Below are positions 9,040 through 17,913 of a stretch of DNA of 62,217 nucleotides, in pieces. The position numbers and the translations under genes were made by a program. Within the stretch, counting starts at the first letter, position 1; every line of letters starts with the position of its first letter. The DNA lies in assembly GCA_020161505.1 (NCBI GenBank), contig JAIUNY010000018.1, positions 1 through 62,217 on the forward strand, given 5' to 3'. This stretch comes from Armatimonadota bacterium (lineage in GTDB: Bacteria; Armatimonadota; Fimbriimonadia; Fimbriimonadales; Fimbriimonadaceae). Below the pieces are notes generated by a model, which was not told where the DNA came from, made no database searches, and saw only the letters and a program-made list of their open reading frames with translations.

Positions 9040-10265
9040 CGCGCCTTCTCCTGGTCGCCCTCCTCCTCTGCGCGTGCCTCATCGCCTGGGGACAGAACCT
9101 CGTGACCTTTACGCTGGAGTCGCCAGCCGAGACGGGCTACAGCTACGCGGTGATGCCAGTCGGAACATCCGTTCCCACCTGGATCGATACGAAAGCCACC
9201 AAGACGGAAGTCGCGGCTCCGAGCGATGTGAATGGAGCCTATCTGTGGGTACGCAATACGGCTCGGAACACAATGGCGAAGAAGTCGATCATCGAGCTCG
9301 TCAAGACGAAGTCCTGGAAGCCCGATGCCAAAGAGTTCAACCGCCGAGCGGAAGTGGTCGTCCATCTCCAACCAGAGTCCGGCATCGTGGACGCCGGCAT
9401 GCTGAAGGTGCAAGGCAAAGGGGTGGACATCGACATCTTTGTCACGGCCTCCGAGAAGAACAAGATCACCCTGTTCGACACCCCGGTCTCGACGAACTTG
9501 AATATCTCCTTCGAGTTTGAATCCAACGGAGCCAAGGAAACGGTGAAGACAGGCGTCGCCGAGGATAGCGATGCGAAGGATCCTGTGGTCCTGGCGATCC
9601 CGGCGAAGTTCGAGGCGGAAACCGCTGAGCCCGCTCCCGGTACGAGCGGAGCAACCCCGGCCAAGGAAGGAGCGGATGAGGAAAAGCCTGCTCCGGCACC
9701 TAAGAATCCACTGGCGAGCTTCTTCCAAATGCTCGTTGGTCTAGTCATCGTGGGTGGGCTGGGATATGCCGGATATTGGTACTACAAAAACAACACCAAA
9801 GTCGTCGAGACGGTTCTGAACCAAGCGGGAGTGAACACGAGCAGCAACCCCGATCCCACCGGTGCCATGCCCGGTCAGGAACCGGTGAAGCGTGATCTCC
9901 AGAAGATTCAGTTGCCCGATGGCGACGCCGGAATCACGACCCCTGTCGCGGGAGCAGCCGCAGGATCGCTCAGCGCAGCTTTGGTGCGGAATCCGCGACT
10001 CGTCACCGCCTCTGGAGTCGTGGTGATGCTGAACCCCGGCGTCAAAACCGTCGGACGAGAAGGGGCCGATCTCACTCTTCCCGGAGAATCGAGCGTTTCG
10101 CGGCAACACGCCAGCCTTACTCGCGACGGTGACACGATCACGCTGACTGACCTGGGAAGCACAAACGGAACGTATCTCAACGGAACCAAGATCACGACTC
10201 CATCCGTCTTGAAGCCAGGAGACACGATTCAGTTCGGCGCGGTCGCGTACCGATACGAAGAATAG
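9036..10265 (+). CDS. Membrane protein with C-terminal FHA domain
   Basis: A 409-residue protein with a signal peptide (MTRLLLVALLLCACLIAWGQ), an extracytoplasmic beta-rich part to ~180, an Ala/Pro/Glu linker, a membrane helix near 230-250 (MLVGLVIVGGLGYAGYWYY) and a cytoplasmic FHA domain at ~320-409. The FHA domain has all hallmarks: VGREGADLTLP, SSVSRQHASL and GSTNGTYLNG. FHA domains bind phosphothreonine peptides, so this protein likely links an envelope signal to phosphorylated partners inside. ATGA overlap with nnr and a 21-bp gap to the next FHA gene place it in one operon. Confidence 0.85.
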   Translation: MTRLLLVALLLCACLIAWGQNLVTFTLESPAETGYSYAVMPVGTSVPTWIDTKATKTEVAAPSDVNGAYLWVRNTARNTMAKKSIIELVKTKSWKPDAKEFNRRAEVVVHLQPESGIVDAGMLKVQGKGVDIDIFVTASEKNKITLFDTPVSTNLNISFEFESNGAKETVKTGVAEDSDAKDPVVLAIPAKFEAETAEPAPGTSGATPAKEGADEEKPAPAPKNPLASFFQMLVGLVIVGGLGYAGYWYYKNNTKVVETVLNQAGVNTSSNPDPTGAMPGQEPVKRDLQKIQLPDGDAGITTPVAGAAAGSLSAALVRNPRLVTASGVVVMLNPGVKTVGREGADLTLPGESSVSRQHASLTRDGDTITLTDLGSTNGTYLNGTKITTPSVLKPGDTIQFGAVAYRYEE

Positions 10266-10286
10266 CGGGTCTCCGCACACACGGTT

Positions 10287-11690
10287 ATGGGTCGGATTCT
10301 CCTTCGCGGCATTCTCTGCGCCATCGGCGGTCTCGTCGGGTGGATCATCACCGAGCCCATGCTCCCGAACAATCCGCTTGATCCAGCGTGGAATCGGGCG
10401 GAGTTCATGATGGTCGTCGCCTGCATGCTCGGAATCGGGCTTCTCGGCGGGCTGCATCAAGGACTGATTCGCGGAGGTTCGAGGAATATCGGGCTGGGAA
10501 TCGCCCTCGGAGCCGTCTTCGCCCTGACCTGCGGCCTGGTTGCCTACAACATTGCGGGCGTCATCGCCTCGGCGGTTTGGGGATCAAATTGGGCCACGAG
10601 CGGAAACCTCTCGGCGGTTCTGCCTCGCACGTTTGTTTTTGCCTTCCTCGGACTCGGAGCGGGAGCAGGGGTCGGGATCGCCCAGCGATCGTTGCGGGGC
10701 GTGATGTCTGGAGCATTTGGCGGGCTCATCGGAGGCGGGGCCTCCGGGATGATTTTCGATGTCATCGGAATGAGCCTCGGCTCCGTCGCGGCGGCCGCGA
10801 CCGGAGGAGCAGAAGCCGGATCCATCGGCCGGGCAATCTTCTGGCCGATGATGGGACTGTGCATCGGCATCTTTACGGCTCTGATCGAGCAAGCGACCCG
10901 GCAAGCTTGGGTACGACTCGTGCTCGGTCGAAATGAAGGCAAGGAGTGGGCGATTGACCACGCTCAGACCAACATTGGCCGCGACGAACGCGCCCACGTT
11001 CCCCTCTTCGGCGATACCAACGTCGCCCCTCTCCATGCGACGATCGTGAAGAACGGTTCGCAATACATCCTCCACGATGCCGGCACTCCGCTCGGTGTGG
11101 GATATCAAGGCGTTCGGATTTCTGCGCCCGTCATTCTGAACCCCGGCGACACCTTCCAGATCGGTCAGCATCAGCTTCAGTTTTTGATGAAAGGCGCGGC
11201 GGCCGCCCGTGCGCGCGAAGGCCGTCAGCAAGCCGTGATGACGGGGGCTCCGATGATGCCGCAAGGCCAGCCCCAATCGGCCCCGATGCAACCGATCGCC
11301 ATTCCCGGAGCCGGGGTGAACCCTGGAGTCTCCCCCGCGACCGTCGCGATGCCTGCCGCCCAAAACCAGAATCCCACCGTCGCGATGGCCCAGCCTCAAG
11401 CGTCCGGATTTGCCCTCGTCGCCACCACCGGCCCGCTCAGTGGACAACGATTTGCCGTCGCTTCCTCGCTCGATGTCGGACGCGACGCTCCCGGGCTCCC
11501 GCTGGGGTTCGATAGCCAGGCGTCCAGAAGACACGCCAATGTCGCGCCGATGCCAAGTGGACTGCAAATTCAGGATCTCGGGAGCACCAACGGCACCTTC
11601 GTGAACGGTCAGCGCGTCCAAACAGTGGTCGCGCAACCCGGCGACACCGTCACGATTGGATCCACCACCTTCCGAGTCGAACGAACCTAA
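10287..11690 (+). CDS. Polytopic membrane protein with two FHA domains
   Basis: A 467-residue protein. Residues 1-205 contain about five to six Gly/Ala-rich membrane helices (for example ILLRGILCAIGGLVGWII and the GAFGGLIGGGASGMIF stretch). A first FHA-like domain (~215-300) keeps IGRDERAHVPLFGD and PLHATIV but lacks the STNG turn, so it may not bind phosphothreonine. A Pro/Gln/Met-rich linker follows, then a complete FHA domain (~375-467) with VGRDAPGLPLG, ASRRHANV and GSTNGTFVNGQ. It sits between another FHA protein and a VWA protein whose N-terminus could be its ligand. Confidence 0.85.
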   Translation: MGRILLRGILCAIGGLVGWIITEPMLPNNPLDPAWNRAEFMMVVACMLGIGLLGGLHQGLIRGGSRNIGLGIALGAVFALTCGLVAYNIAGVIASAVWGSNWATSGNLSAVLPRTFVFAFLGLGAGAGVGIAQRSLRGVMSGAFGGLIGGGASGMIFDVIGMSLGSVAAAATGGAEAGSIGRAIFWPMMGLCIGIFTALIEQATRQAWVRLVLGRNEGKEWAIDHAQTNIGRDERAHVPLFGDTNVAPLHATIVKNGSQYILHDAGTPLGVGYQGVRISAPVILNPGDTFQIGQHQLQFLMKGAAAARAREGRQQAVMTGAPMMPQGQPQSAPMQPIAIPGAGVNPGVSPATVAMPAAQNQNPTVAMAQPQASGFALVATTGPLSGQRFAVASSLDVGRDAPGLPLGFDSQASRRHANVAPMPSGLQIQDLGSTNGTFVNGQRVQTVVAQPGDTVTIGSTTFRVERT

Positions 11691-11739
11691 CCTAAGCGGA
11701 GTCATTCAAACCAAGCCGAACCAGCACAGCATCAAGACC

Positions 11740-13119
11740 ATGAGCATCCACGATCCCAACAAGACAGTCCTCGGTGGCCCCGGGGCAGACCCGAATCGCA
11801 CGGTGCTCGGTGCTCCCATGCCGGGTGGCGATCCGAACCGCACGACGGCGTGGGCTCCCCCTTCGACCGGCCTGAGTTTTGTTCTCACTCCGAGCCGCGC
11901 TGCTGCGATGGCCAACGGCCCGGCTCGCGAGCAGTTTTTGCTGGAAATCACCGCGCCTCAAGAGCCAGGATTGCCAGGTCTGAGCATGGGTTCAGCTAGT
12001 CGGGCTCCGCTCAACCTCTGCCTCGTCATCGACCGTAGCGGCAGCATGGAAGGCCAGCCGATTGAGTATGCCAAGCAAGCTTGTGCGCAGTTGGTGGATC
12101 TTCTCTCCCCGACCGATGTCCTCTCTATCGTGGTGTTTGATGAAGTCGTCGAGGTGCTCATGCCTCCCCAACGTGTGACGGATAAGAATCTGGTGAAGGC
12201 GGGGATCAATCAGATTACGCCGGGCTACACGACCAACCTTTACGACGGAATGACCCTGGGTTCGCAGCAACTGGCCCTCGCGATTGAATCCGGCCGTGTC
12301 ACGCGCATGGTGGTTCTCAGCGATGGCGACCCGACGGCGGGCATCAAGGACTTCTCTTCCCTGGTCTCCCACGCGGGCGATATCAAGGCCAAGGGAATCA
12401 CTGTCACGTATCTCGGATTTGGCCCGGAATACAACGAAGAGCTCCTCGCCGCCATGGCAAAGAAGGCGGGAGGAAACTACTACTACATCCCGCAGCCGCA
12501 GCTGATCCCGGAGATCTTCCGCACCGAGTTTGACAAGATGGTCTCGACCACGGGCGTCAACCTGAAGCTCGATCTGAAGTTGGCCCGATGGGTGAGCCTC
12601 AAGGGGTGCACGGGCTACACCGGCTCGCTGAGCGAACGTGAGCTTTCCTTGAACCTGGCGGATATCGAAAAGGGCTCCACGATCCAGATCGTACTGGATC
12701 TGGAATACGAAAACCACCCCCTCGGACACTACCGAGTGGCGGCCGGCAAGCTCTCCTTTGAATCCGTCTCGTCGGGATCCCAGGTGGTGGATGTCGATTT
12801 TGTCCAGGAGTTCACGGCGGATGCGTCACGATACGGCGCTCCGCAAGATCCTCGGGTGGCAGCGGCGGCGCAGGTCAGCGCAGCTTCCCGGGTCGTCGAA
12901 AAGACGATTCTTGGGCTCAAGACGCAGGCGATCACCACAGCCGCAGCCATGGCCGATCTCCAGAAAACCCAGGCTCTGTTCCTCAACCAAGGTCGCACCC
13001 AGGATGCGCGCGAGGTCACTCTGGCCATGCAAGCAATTCAAGCGGGCGACGTCGGCGGAGCCGAGAAAACTCTCATGGGCACCATGGTCAACCTAGATCA
13101 GGGGAAATCGAAGGGTTAG
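11740..13119 (+). CDS. VWA domain protein with N-terminal DPNxT repeats
   Basis: A 459-residue soluble protein. The first 40 residues hold three copies of a DPN-K/R-T unit (DPNKTVLGG, DPNRTVLGA, DPNRTTAWA), which look like tandem phosphothreonine sites. A VIT-like/VWA module follows, with an intact metal-ion site DRSGSMEG from residue ~98, the Thr in TNLYDGM and LSDGDPTAG. The C-terminal part is Ala-rich and helical (QVSAASRVVEKTILGLKTQA). I chose ATG 11740 since the longer reading overlaps the FHA gene. Next to two FHA proteins, this protein is a candidate phosphorylated partner; no kinase gene is in the operon as seen. Confidence 0.85.
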   Translation: MSIHDPNKTVLGGPGADPNRTVLGAPMPGGDPNRTTAWAPPSTGLSFVLTPSRAAAMANGPAREQFLLEITAPQEPGLPGLSMGSASRAPLNLCLVIDRSGSMEGQPIEYAKQACAQLVDLLSPTDVLSIVVFDEVVEVLMPPQRVTDKNLVKAGINQITPGYTTNLYDGMTLGSQQLALAIESGRVTRMVVLSDGDPTAGIKDFSSLVSHAGDIKAKGITVTYLGFGPEYNEELLAAMAKKAGGNYYYIPQPQLIPEIFRTEFDKMVSTTGVNLKLDLKLARWVSLKGCTGYTGSLSERELSLNLADIEKGSTIQIVLDLEYENHPLGHYRVAAGKLSFESVSSGSQVVDVDFVQEFTADASRYGAPQDPRVAAAAQVSAASRVVEKTILGLKTQAITTAAAMADLQKTQALFLNQGRTQDAREVTLAMQAIQAGDVGGAEKTLMGTMVNLDQGKSKG

Positions 13120-13129
13120 TGACCTCGGC

Positions 13130-13605
13130 TTGAGGCTTTCTCAAAAGAAGTCGTGATCGGGCTCGATTGGGCAAACGCCCAACGGAGTTTGTCCCCTCCT
13201 TGCCCTCCGCACGTGATTGAAAGTCCTCCGTGGGCGGGCCCCACCCCGGCTATCGCCGACCCTCCCCGAGGCAAGCTCGGCGAGGGCTCTCATGACTCAT
13301 GTTCAACTCGGTAGAACATCCGGGATGGCTTGGTGATTACCAGGGGGCCGATTTTGGGACTCGCCCTCTCCAAACTCCGTTTGGGGAGGGTGGCCAAAGG
13401 TCGGGAGGCGCTGACGCTCCACTTGGTTTGGATGTGGAGGCTCGGCCCACGGAAGGAGTGATCGGGCTGACGTCCGTCCGAGCATCTCCCCCGCCCTAAC
13501 CTCCGCCAAATCGGAGATTGGGAGGGAAAAGATCCAAAACTCGTGGTTCCCGACCCTAAAGGGTTCGGGGCACCGTGATTCAATCACACCCACAAATCCA
13601 AGCCA
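13130..13605. repeat. Intergenic repeat region B
   Basis: This 476-bp space between convergent genes shows no credible coding sequence. It carries inverted units such as CTCGATTGGGCAAACGCCCA (compare region A), CCCTCCCCGAGGCAAGCTCGG, and a block near 13358-13400 (ACTCGCCCTCTCCAAACTCC then GGAGGGTGGCCAAAGG) closely matched in region C at ~23940-23990. The end (13545-13572) has CCCGACCCTAAAGGGTTCGG, an imperfect hairpin related to region A. Confidence 0.7.
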
Positions 13606-13610
13606 ACCAC

Positions 13611-14936
13611 TCAGCGGCGCTTGATCTTCTTCATCTTCTTCTCGAGCTTTGAGAACTCTTTCATTCCTCGTCGCATCGAGTACAGCTGCTCGATCAGGCG
13701 GTTGACTTCTTCCTGAGTCGTGCCGCTGCCCTTGGCGATTCGCTTCCGGCGGGAGCCGTTCAAAACATCCGGATTCGAGCGCTCCTTTGGAGTCATGGAG
13801 AGAACGATGGCCTGCAAGCGATCCACCTGCTTGTCGTTCACCATGTCCAGCGCTTCCTCGGGCAGATTCGCGCTCAGGCCGGGGATCATTTTCATCACGT
13901 TCTTCAGCGGACCCATTTTGCGAATCATGCGCATCTGGTTCAAAAAGTCGTTGAAGTCCAGCTTGCCCGAACGCATCTTGCTCTCCAGGCTCGCGACGTC
14001 CTCACCGGCAAAGGCTTCCTCTGCCTTTTCGATGATCCCAAACACGTCGCCCATGCCGATGATCCGCTCCGCCATCCGGCTTGCGTGGAACGGGTCGAGG
14101 GCCTCGGTCTGCTCGCCAACACCCAGGAATCGAACCGGGACGCTCGTCGCCTCCCGCACCGAGAGAACCGCGCCGCCGCGCGCGTCGCCATCCATCTTGG
14201 TGAAAATCGCCCCGGTCAGACCGAGGGTTTTGTGGAAGGCGTCCGCAACGTTCACCGCTTCTTGACCTGTCGTCGCATCGACCACCAGGAAGACTTCATC
14301 CGGGTTCACCGCGCCGCGGACCTCGGCGATCTCCTTCATCAACTCTTCGTCGATACTCAGGCGACCGGCGGTATCCACAATCAAAACATCGCAGAAGAGG
14401 TGCTTGCAGCGGGCCAAGGCGTCCTTCGCCACCTGCACAGGGTTGGATCCGAGTTGGGCATAGACCGGAACCCCGACTTGCTCACCGAGAATCTCCAGCT
14501 GCTTCACCGCAGCTGGACGCTGCAAGTCACAGGCCGCGAGCATCGGTTTCTTCCCTTGCTTTAGAAACCAGCGGGCCAGCTTGGCCGTGGTTGTGGTTTT
14601 TCCCGATCCTTGAAGGCCGCACATCAGGATGACCGTCGGAGGGGCCGGATTCCAGCGAATCGGAGTCTCATCGGGGCCAAGAAGGGCGACGAGCTCATCG
14701 CGGACAATCTTGAGAATCGTTTGATCCGGTGTCAGGCTGCCAAAGATCTCCTCGCCAACCGCCTTTTCTTTGACCGTCTGAACAAAGTTCTTGGCAATCT
14801 GGAAGTTGACGTCAGCTTCGAGCAGAGCCACGCGGATCTCGCGCATCACCGCCGTGACGTCGTCCTCGGAAAGACGACCCTTCTTGCGGATTCCGGCAAA
14901 GATGCCCGAGAGGCGGCGCGTCAAATTGTCCAGCAT
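13611..14936 (-). CDS. ffh: Signal recognition particle protein
   Basis: Ffh binds 4.5S RNA and signal sequences and brings ribosomes to the membrane. The 441-residue protein starts MLDNLTRRLSGIFAGIRKKG, the typical N domain, followed by the GTPase G domain with GLQGSGKTTTTAKLA, DLQRPAAVKQL, LIVDTAGRLSIDEELM and FTKMDGDARGG, and a C-terminal M domain rich in Met (MRMIRKMGPLKNVMKMIPG). A longer reading exists to 15134 but those residues do not resemble Ffh; TATCCT lies 9 bases before the chosen ATG. The 4.5S RNA gene was not found in the window. Confidence 0.96.
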   Translation of the reverse strand: MLDNLTRRLSGIFAGIRKKGRLSEDDVTAVMREIRVALLEADVNFQIAKNFVQTVKEKAVGEEIFGSLTPDQTILKIVRDELVALLGPDETPIRWNPAPPTVILMCGLQGSGKTTTTAKLARWFLKQGKKPMLAACDLQRPAAVKQLEILGEQVGVPVYAQLGSNPVQVAKDALARCKHLFCDVLIVDTAGRLSIDEELMKEIAEVRGAVNPDEVFLVVDATTGQEAVNVADAFHKTLGLTGAIFTKMDGDARGGAVLSVREATSVPVRFLGVGEQTEALDPFHASRMAERIIGMGDVFGIIEKAEEAFAGEDVASLESKMRSGKLDFNDFLNQMRMIRKMGPLKNVMKMIPGLSANLPEEALDMVNDKQVDRLQAIVLSMTPKERSNPDVLNGSRRKRIAKGSGTTQEEVNRLIEQLYSMRRGMKEFSKLEKKMKKIKRR

Positions 14937-15170
14937 GAATAGCAAAGGATACCGTTCTGATGTCACCCAGGTTCGGCGAGCCCCGACCCGCTGCCCCCAA
15001 GTCCCGCCTCGCGAACCACCAAGCACCGCGTCGCGTTGAAAGAACCAGACGCCCGGATCAAACTTGGTCTTTTTCTTGCATGAGAGCCTCTCAGGATCGA
15101 AGCGGGAACATCCGATAGGAGAAATGGCGTCCACCTATTCAGAACTTCGGTCGCGGCACAGGAGCACGAC

Positions 15171-15383
15171 ATGAGCAAACACGAAACGGAAATCAAGAAG
15201 ACCTCGCACGGAGCGACATGGATCATCCTCGGTGCGGCCCTCGGTGTGGCCGCCGTCACCTTGTTTGCCAAACGAAAGCACACGGAGAAGTTCGACGTGA
15301 CTCACGTGCTGGATGCGTGTGACCGAGCCGCCGCGAAACTCGACGAAATCCTGACCGGCGAACAGATGGCTCAAGCGGGCTAA
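15171..15383 (+). CDS. Small single-helix membrane protein
   Basis: A 70-residue protein with AGGAG upstream of its ATG. Residues 14-33 (ATWIILGAALGVAAVTLFA) form one membrane helix, flanked by polar ends; the C-terminal half (DVTHVLDACDRAAAKLDEIL) is an amphipathic helix. The layout resembles YtxH-like stress-linked small proteins, though no clear homology was recognised. A strong terminator follows at 15410, so it is probably transcribed alone. Confidence 0.65.
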   Translation: MSKHETEIKKTSHGATWIILGAALGVAAVTLFAKRKHTEKFDVTHVLDACDRAAAKLDEILTGEQMAQAG

Positions 15384-15409
15384 CCCCTCGATTCCCCCCA
15401 AATTTCAAA

Positions 15410-15438
15410 CCCCCGATCGCTCCGATCGGGGGTTTTTT
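15410..15438 (+). terminator. Rho-independent terminator
   Basis: A perfect stem with arms CCCCCGATCG and CGATCGGGGG around a two-to-three-base loop is followed directly by TTTTTT. It ends the transcript of the small membrane protein gene. Confidence 0.9.
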
Positions 15439-15458
15439 CGTTGCTCGTTGAACCTGAA

Positions 15459-15524
15459 TCGTATTATTTTCACTACATACACACATATTATCTACACAAT
15501 ACAGATATGTTGCGTATAATACGA
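15459..15524 (+). promoter_or_regulatory. Promoter and putative operator of the GntR/LacI regulator
   Basis: A consensus TATAAT (15515-15520) ends 6 bases before the GTG start, predicting a leaderless mRNA. It is embedded in the palindrome CGTATAATACG (15513-15523), and its 9-base outer arm ATAATACGA is inverted as TCGTATTAT at 15459-15467. An autoregulatory operator overlapping the promoter, with a second site ~50 bp upstream, is a reasonable inference. The region is unusually AT-rich for this window. Confidence 0.55.
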
Positions 15525-15526
15525 CC

Positions 15527-16633
15527 GTGGCTGTTTGGCAGGACATCGTCAATACGCTGATCGCGGAGATCCGGAACGGAGGCATGAAGGAAGGAGAGCG
15601 CCTCCCGTCCGAAGAATTGATCGCCCAGCGGTTCGGTGTCTCACGGCAGACCGCCCACCGCGCCCTCCAAGAGCTCAGCCGCACCGGATTGATCATTCGC
15701 AAGCGACGCTGGGGGAGTTTTGTGGCTGCACAGAACACCAGCGAAACGCCGCTGATTGCGGTTGTCTTCGACTATGCCTCCGACTTCCCGCAAGGCGAAA
15801 TGCTGCGCGGCATCCAAGCGGGCATTGCGAACGAGTTTCATGTGCTCCTCATCGACGCAGCCGGCGATCCGACCTCGGGACTCGATCGGCTCAAAGAAAT
15901 CCGCTCCTCGGTCGGCGGAATTCTCGCCTACCCGTTCTGCGACGGAACGGATGATTCGGCTTACGACGAGCTGATCCAGTCCTACCAAGATGGAACGGGG
16001 GTTCCCATCGTCTTCATCGACCGACGCCCGATCGGGGTTCAAGGGGACCTTGTGTCGAGCAACAACTACGCCGCGACCCGTCAGGCACTTGAGCATCTTG
16101 TCGCTCAGGGCCATCGGCGGATCGCCTTTTTCAGCGGTGACAACACCAACACCTCCACCATCCAGGAGCGACACCAGGCGCATCTGGATATCTGCGAAGA
16201 GCTTGGTGTGGATCCCGAGCCTCTCACACGATGGTTCCCGAAGATTCTGGAGAACCACCCGGATCGCCTGACGGTGACAGTGCGCGACACCCTGTTCGGT
16301 CTGGCGCACATGCCGGATGCCCCAACCGCACTGTTTTGCACCCAAGACATCTACTCGGCCACGGTCATGGATGTCCATGACCAAATTCCGAGCCTGCCGA
16401 ACCTCGCGATCAGTTCGTTCAACGACTGGCCCGCGAACGTGTTCCGCCAAGCCGTTCGGATCGATCGCATCATCCAGCCGACCTTTGAAATCGGCCGCCA
16501 AGCCAGCGAACTCCTGGTTCAGCGCATGACCGAACGCACCTCCGCTTTTGTCGAAGTCCGCCCCGGGTGCCGGTTTGAACCGGCCTCGACGGTCAGTCTC
16601 AAGCCGACGGCATTGTCGCCGGAATCTCTCTGA
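15527..16633 (+). CDS. GntR-family regulator with LacI-type effector domain (AraR-like)
   Basis: A 368-residue transcription factor. Residues ~1-70 form a GntR winged helix (VWQDIVNTLIAEIRNG, GERLPSEELIAQRFGVSRQTAHRALQEL, GLIIRKRRWGSFVA). Residues ~75-360 form a periplasmic-binding-protein-like domain (IAVVFDYASDFPQGEMLRGI, SNNYAATRQALEHLVAQGHRRIAFFSG), the architecture of AraR-type sugar-responsive repressors. It precedes a prepilin gene by only 10 bp and a lipoprotein and GH76 gene further on, so it may control that set in response to a sugar. GTG start, directly behind a TATAAT. Confidence 0.9.
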   Translation: MAVWQDIVNTLIAEIRNGGMKEGERLPSEELIAQRFGVSRQTAHRALQELSRTGLIIRKRRWGSFVAAQNTSETPLIAVVFDYASDFPQGEMLRGIQAGIANEFHVLLIDAAGDPTSGLDRLKEIRSSVGGILAYPFCDGTDDSAYDELIQSYQDGTGVPIVFIDRRPIGVQGDLVSSNNYAATRQALEHLVAQGHRRIAFFSGDNTNTSTIQERHQAHLDICEELGVDPEPLTRWFPKILENHPDRLTVTVRDTLFGLAHMPDAPTALFCTQDIYSATVMDVHDQIPSLPNLAISSFNDWPANVFRQAVRIDRIIQPTFEIGRQASELLVQRMTERTSAFVEVRPGCRFEPASTVSLKPTALSPESL

Positions 16634-16643
16634 AGGAAATGCA

Positions 16644-17591
16644 ATGAAGCGCCCTCATATCCACTCTGCAAATCGAGCGTTTACGCTCATTGAACTGCTC
16701 GTCGTCATCGCGATTATCGCGATCCTTGCCGCGATTCTCTTCCCCGTCTTTGCTCAAGCCAAGACGGCGGCCAAGCGAACGCAAGAACTCTCGAACGTCA
16801 AGAACATCGTCACCGGCATGATCATTTACACGTCGGATTACGATGACCGCGTTCCTCCCAGCCGCGTCGTGGTCAACCCCGGCGACTGGTGGGGACCGCG
16901 AACCACCACCTGGAAGGACTCCATCCAACCCTACATCAAGAACGGTGGACGAGCCCAAGGAACAACCTTCTACACCACGCCAGGCAGTGGCGGCGTCTTC
17001 CAATCGCCGCTAAGCACCGCTGCTTGGTCGAACGCAGGACGTTGGTTCGGCAGCGAGCCAGGCGATGAAACCACTCGCTACCCGCGATCCTTCGCCGTCA
17101 ACAAGGACGCTGGTCGAAACGAGTTCGGCGGCCCGCAAGGCGGCCGATGCGCCGACACCATTTGGCCTGAGATCTATCCCAATGGATCCGGTGGTCAAGA
17201 CGTGTACAACCAAGGTGGTAACCTCAGCATCCTGCAGAACGTCGCTGGCACCGCGATGATCGTCCCGACCCGTAAGCTCTTCCCGGATGCGGAAGTCAGC
17301 GATATGGCCGTCAACTACACCTCATCGGGTCAAGAGTTGAACACGGGTGCAGGAACCCACTCCGGCATCAACGGAAGCCAAAACCGAGGCCTCACCATGG
17401 GCTTCTTCGACGGCCACGCCAAGAACCTCAACGGGATGCAGTCGGTCGCCAACGATGCCTGGGGATCCCTCGGCCCTGGCGGAATCCCCGCTTGCGGTTG
17501 GACTGGCTGGTGGCAAGGACCGGGCAACGGTCTGCCGTGGAAGGAAGCCATTCTTGCGAACATGCGAGTCAACAAGGAGTGGAGCAACTAA
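16644..17591 (+). CDS. Prepilin-type protein with DGH motif
   Basis: A 315-residue pilin-like protein with good Shine-Dalgarno (AAGGAA) before ATG. After a basic leader (MKRPHIHSANRA) comes FTLIELLVV and a single hydrophobic helix ending LFPVFAQAK. The globular part begins with IYTSDYDDRVPPSR and contains GLTMGFFDGHAKNLNG near the end, the family's C-terminal signature. It is the second gene after the GntR/LacI regulator and is followed by a terminator and a small lipoprotein. The role of these many single pilin-like proteins is not known. Confidence 0.88.
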   Translation: MKRPHIHSANRAFTLIELLVVIAIIAILAAILFPVFAQAKTAAKRTQELSNVKNIVTGMIIYTSDYDDRVPPSRVVVNPGDWWGPRTTTWKDSIQPYIKNGGRAQGTTFYTTPGSGGVFQSPLSTAAWSNAGRWFGSEPGDETTRYPRSFAVNKDAGRNEFGGPQGGRCADTIWPEIYPNGSGGQDVYNQGGNLSILQNVAGTAMIVPTRKLFPDAEVSDMAVNYTSSGQELNTGAGTHSGINGSQNRGLTMGFFDGHAKNLNGMQSVANDAWGSLGPGGIPACGWTGWWQGPGNGLPWKEAILANMRVNKEWSN

Positions 17592-17625
17592 GACTCATTC
17601 CTTGCTTGATAAGAGTGAATGCCAA

Positions 17626-17656
17626 CCCCCGGTGCCTTGTGCATCGGGGGCCTTTT
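17626..17656 (+). terminator. Rho-independent terminator after the prepilin gene
   Basis: Arms CCCCCGGTGC and GCATCGGGGG (one G-T pair) enclose a five-base loop, followed by CCTTTT. It may be partial, tuning expression of the lipoprotein and GH76 genes downstream. Confidence 0.8.
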
Positions 17657-17680
17657 CCCCCTCACGATCTCCACAAATCC

Positions 17681-17908
17681 ATGAAACACAAACTGACTCT
17701 TCTGATCCTGGTCGCCGGTCTTCTGTCGACCCTCGTTGCGTGCAATCAAGCCGAAGCGGTTCAAGATGTTCCGAACCCCGATCGCGTGGAGCGCAAGGAG
17801 TGGGCAGATATGACCCCCGAAGAGAAAATCGACTTCGTCAACAAAACTCCCATGCCCGAGGAAGCCAAGCAACGGCAGATCGAGTCGATCAAGGCTGGAA
17901 AGAGCTAA
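17681..17908 (+). CDS. Small lipoprotein
   Basis: A 75-residue protein beginning MKHKLTLLILVAGLLSTLVAC, a lipoprotein signal peptide with cleavage before Cys21. The mature part is polar (ERKEWADMTPEEKIDFVNKTPMPEEAKQRQIESIK) and ends with a short helix. A similar short lipoprotein follows another prepilin gene at 55426-55611, so the pairing of prepilin plus lipoprotein recurs. It is 5 bp upstream of the GH76 gene. Confidence 0.8.
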   Translation: MKHKLTLLILVAGLLSTLVACNQAEAVQDVPNPDRVERKEWADMTPEEKIDFVNKTPMPEEAKQRQIESIKAGKS

Positions 17909-17913
17909 GCGCC

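Noticed and set aside
13290-13593. Several ~95-codon frames in repeat region B
   Set aside because: They share repeat-derived Pro/Ser/Arg wording with frames in regions A and C and have no independent support.
13611-15134. Longer start for ffh at 15134
   Set aside because: The added 66 residues do not resemble an Ffh N-terminus and contain no supported start signal, whereas MLDNLTRRLSG fits the family.
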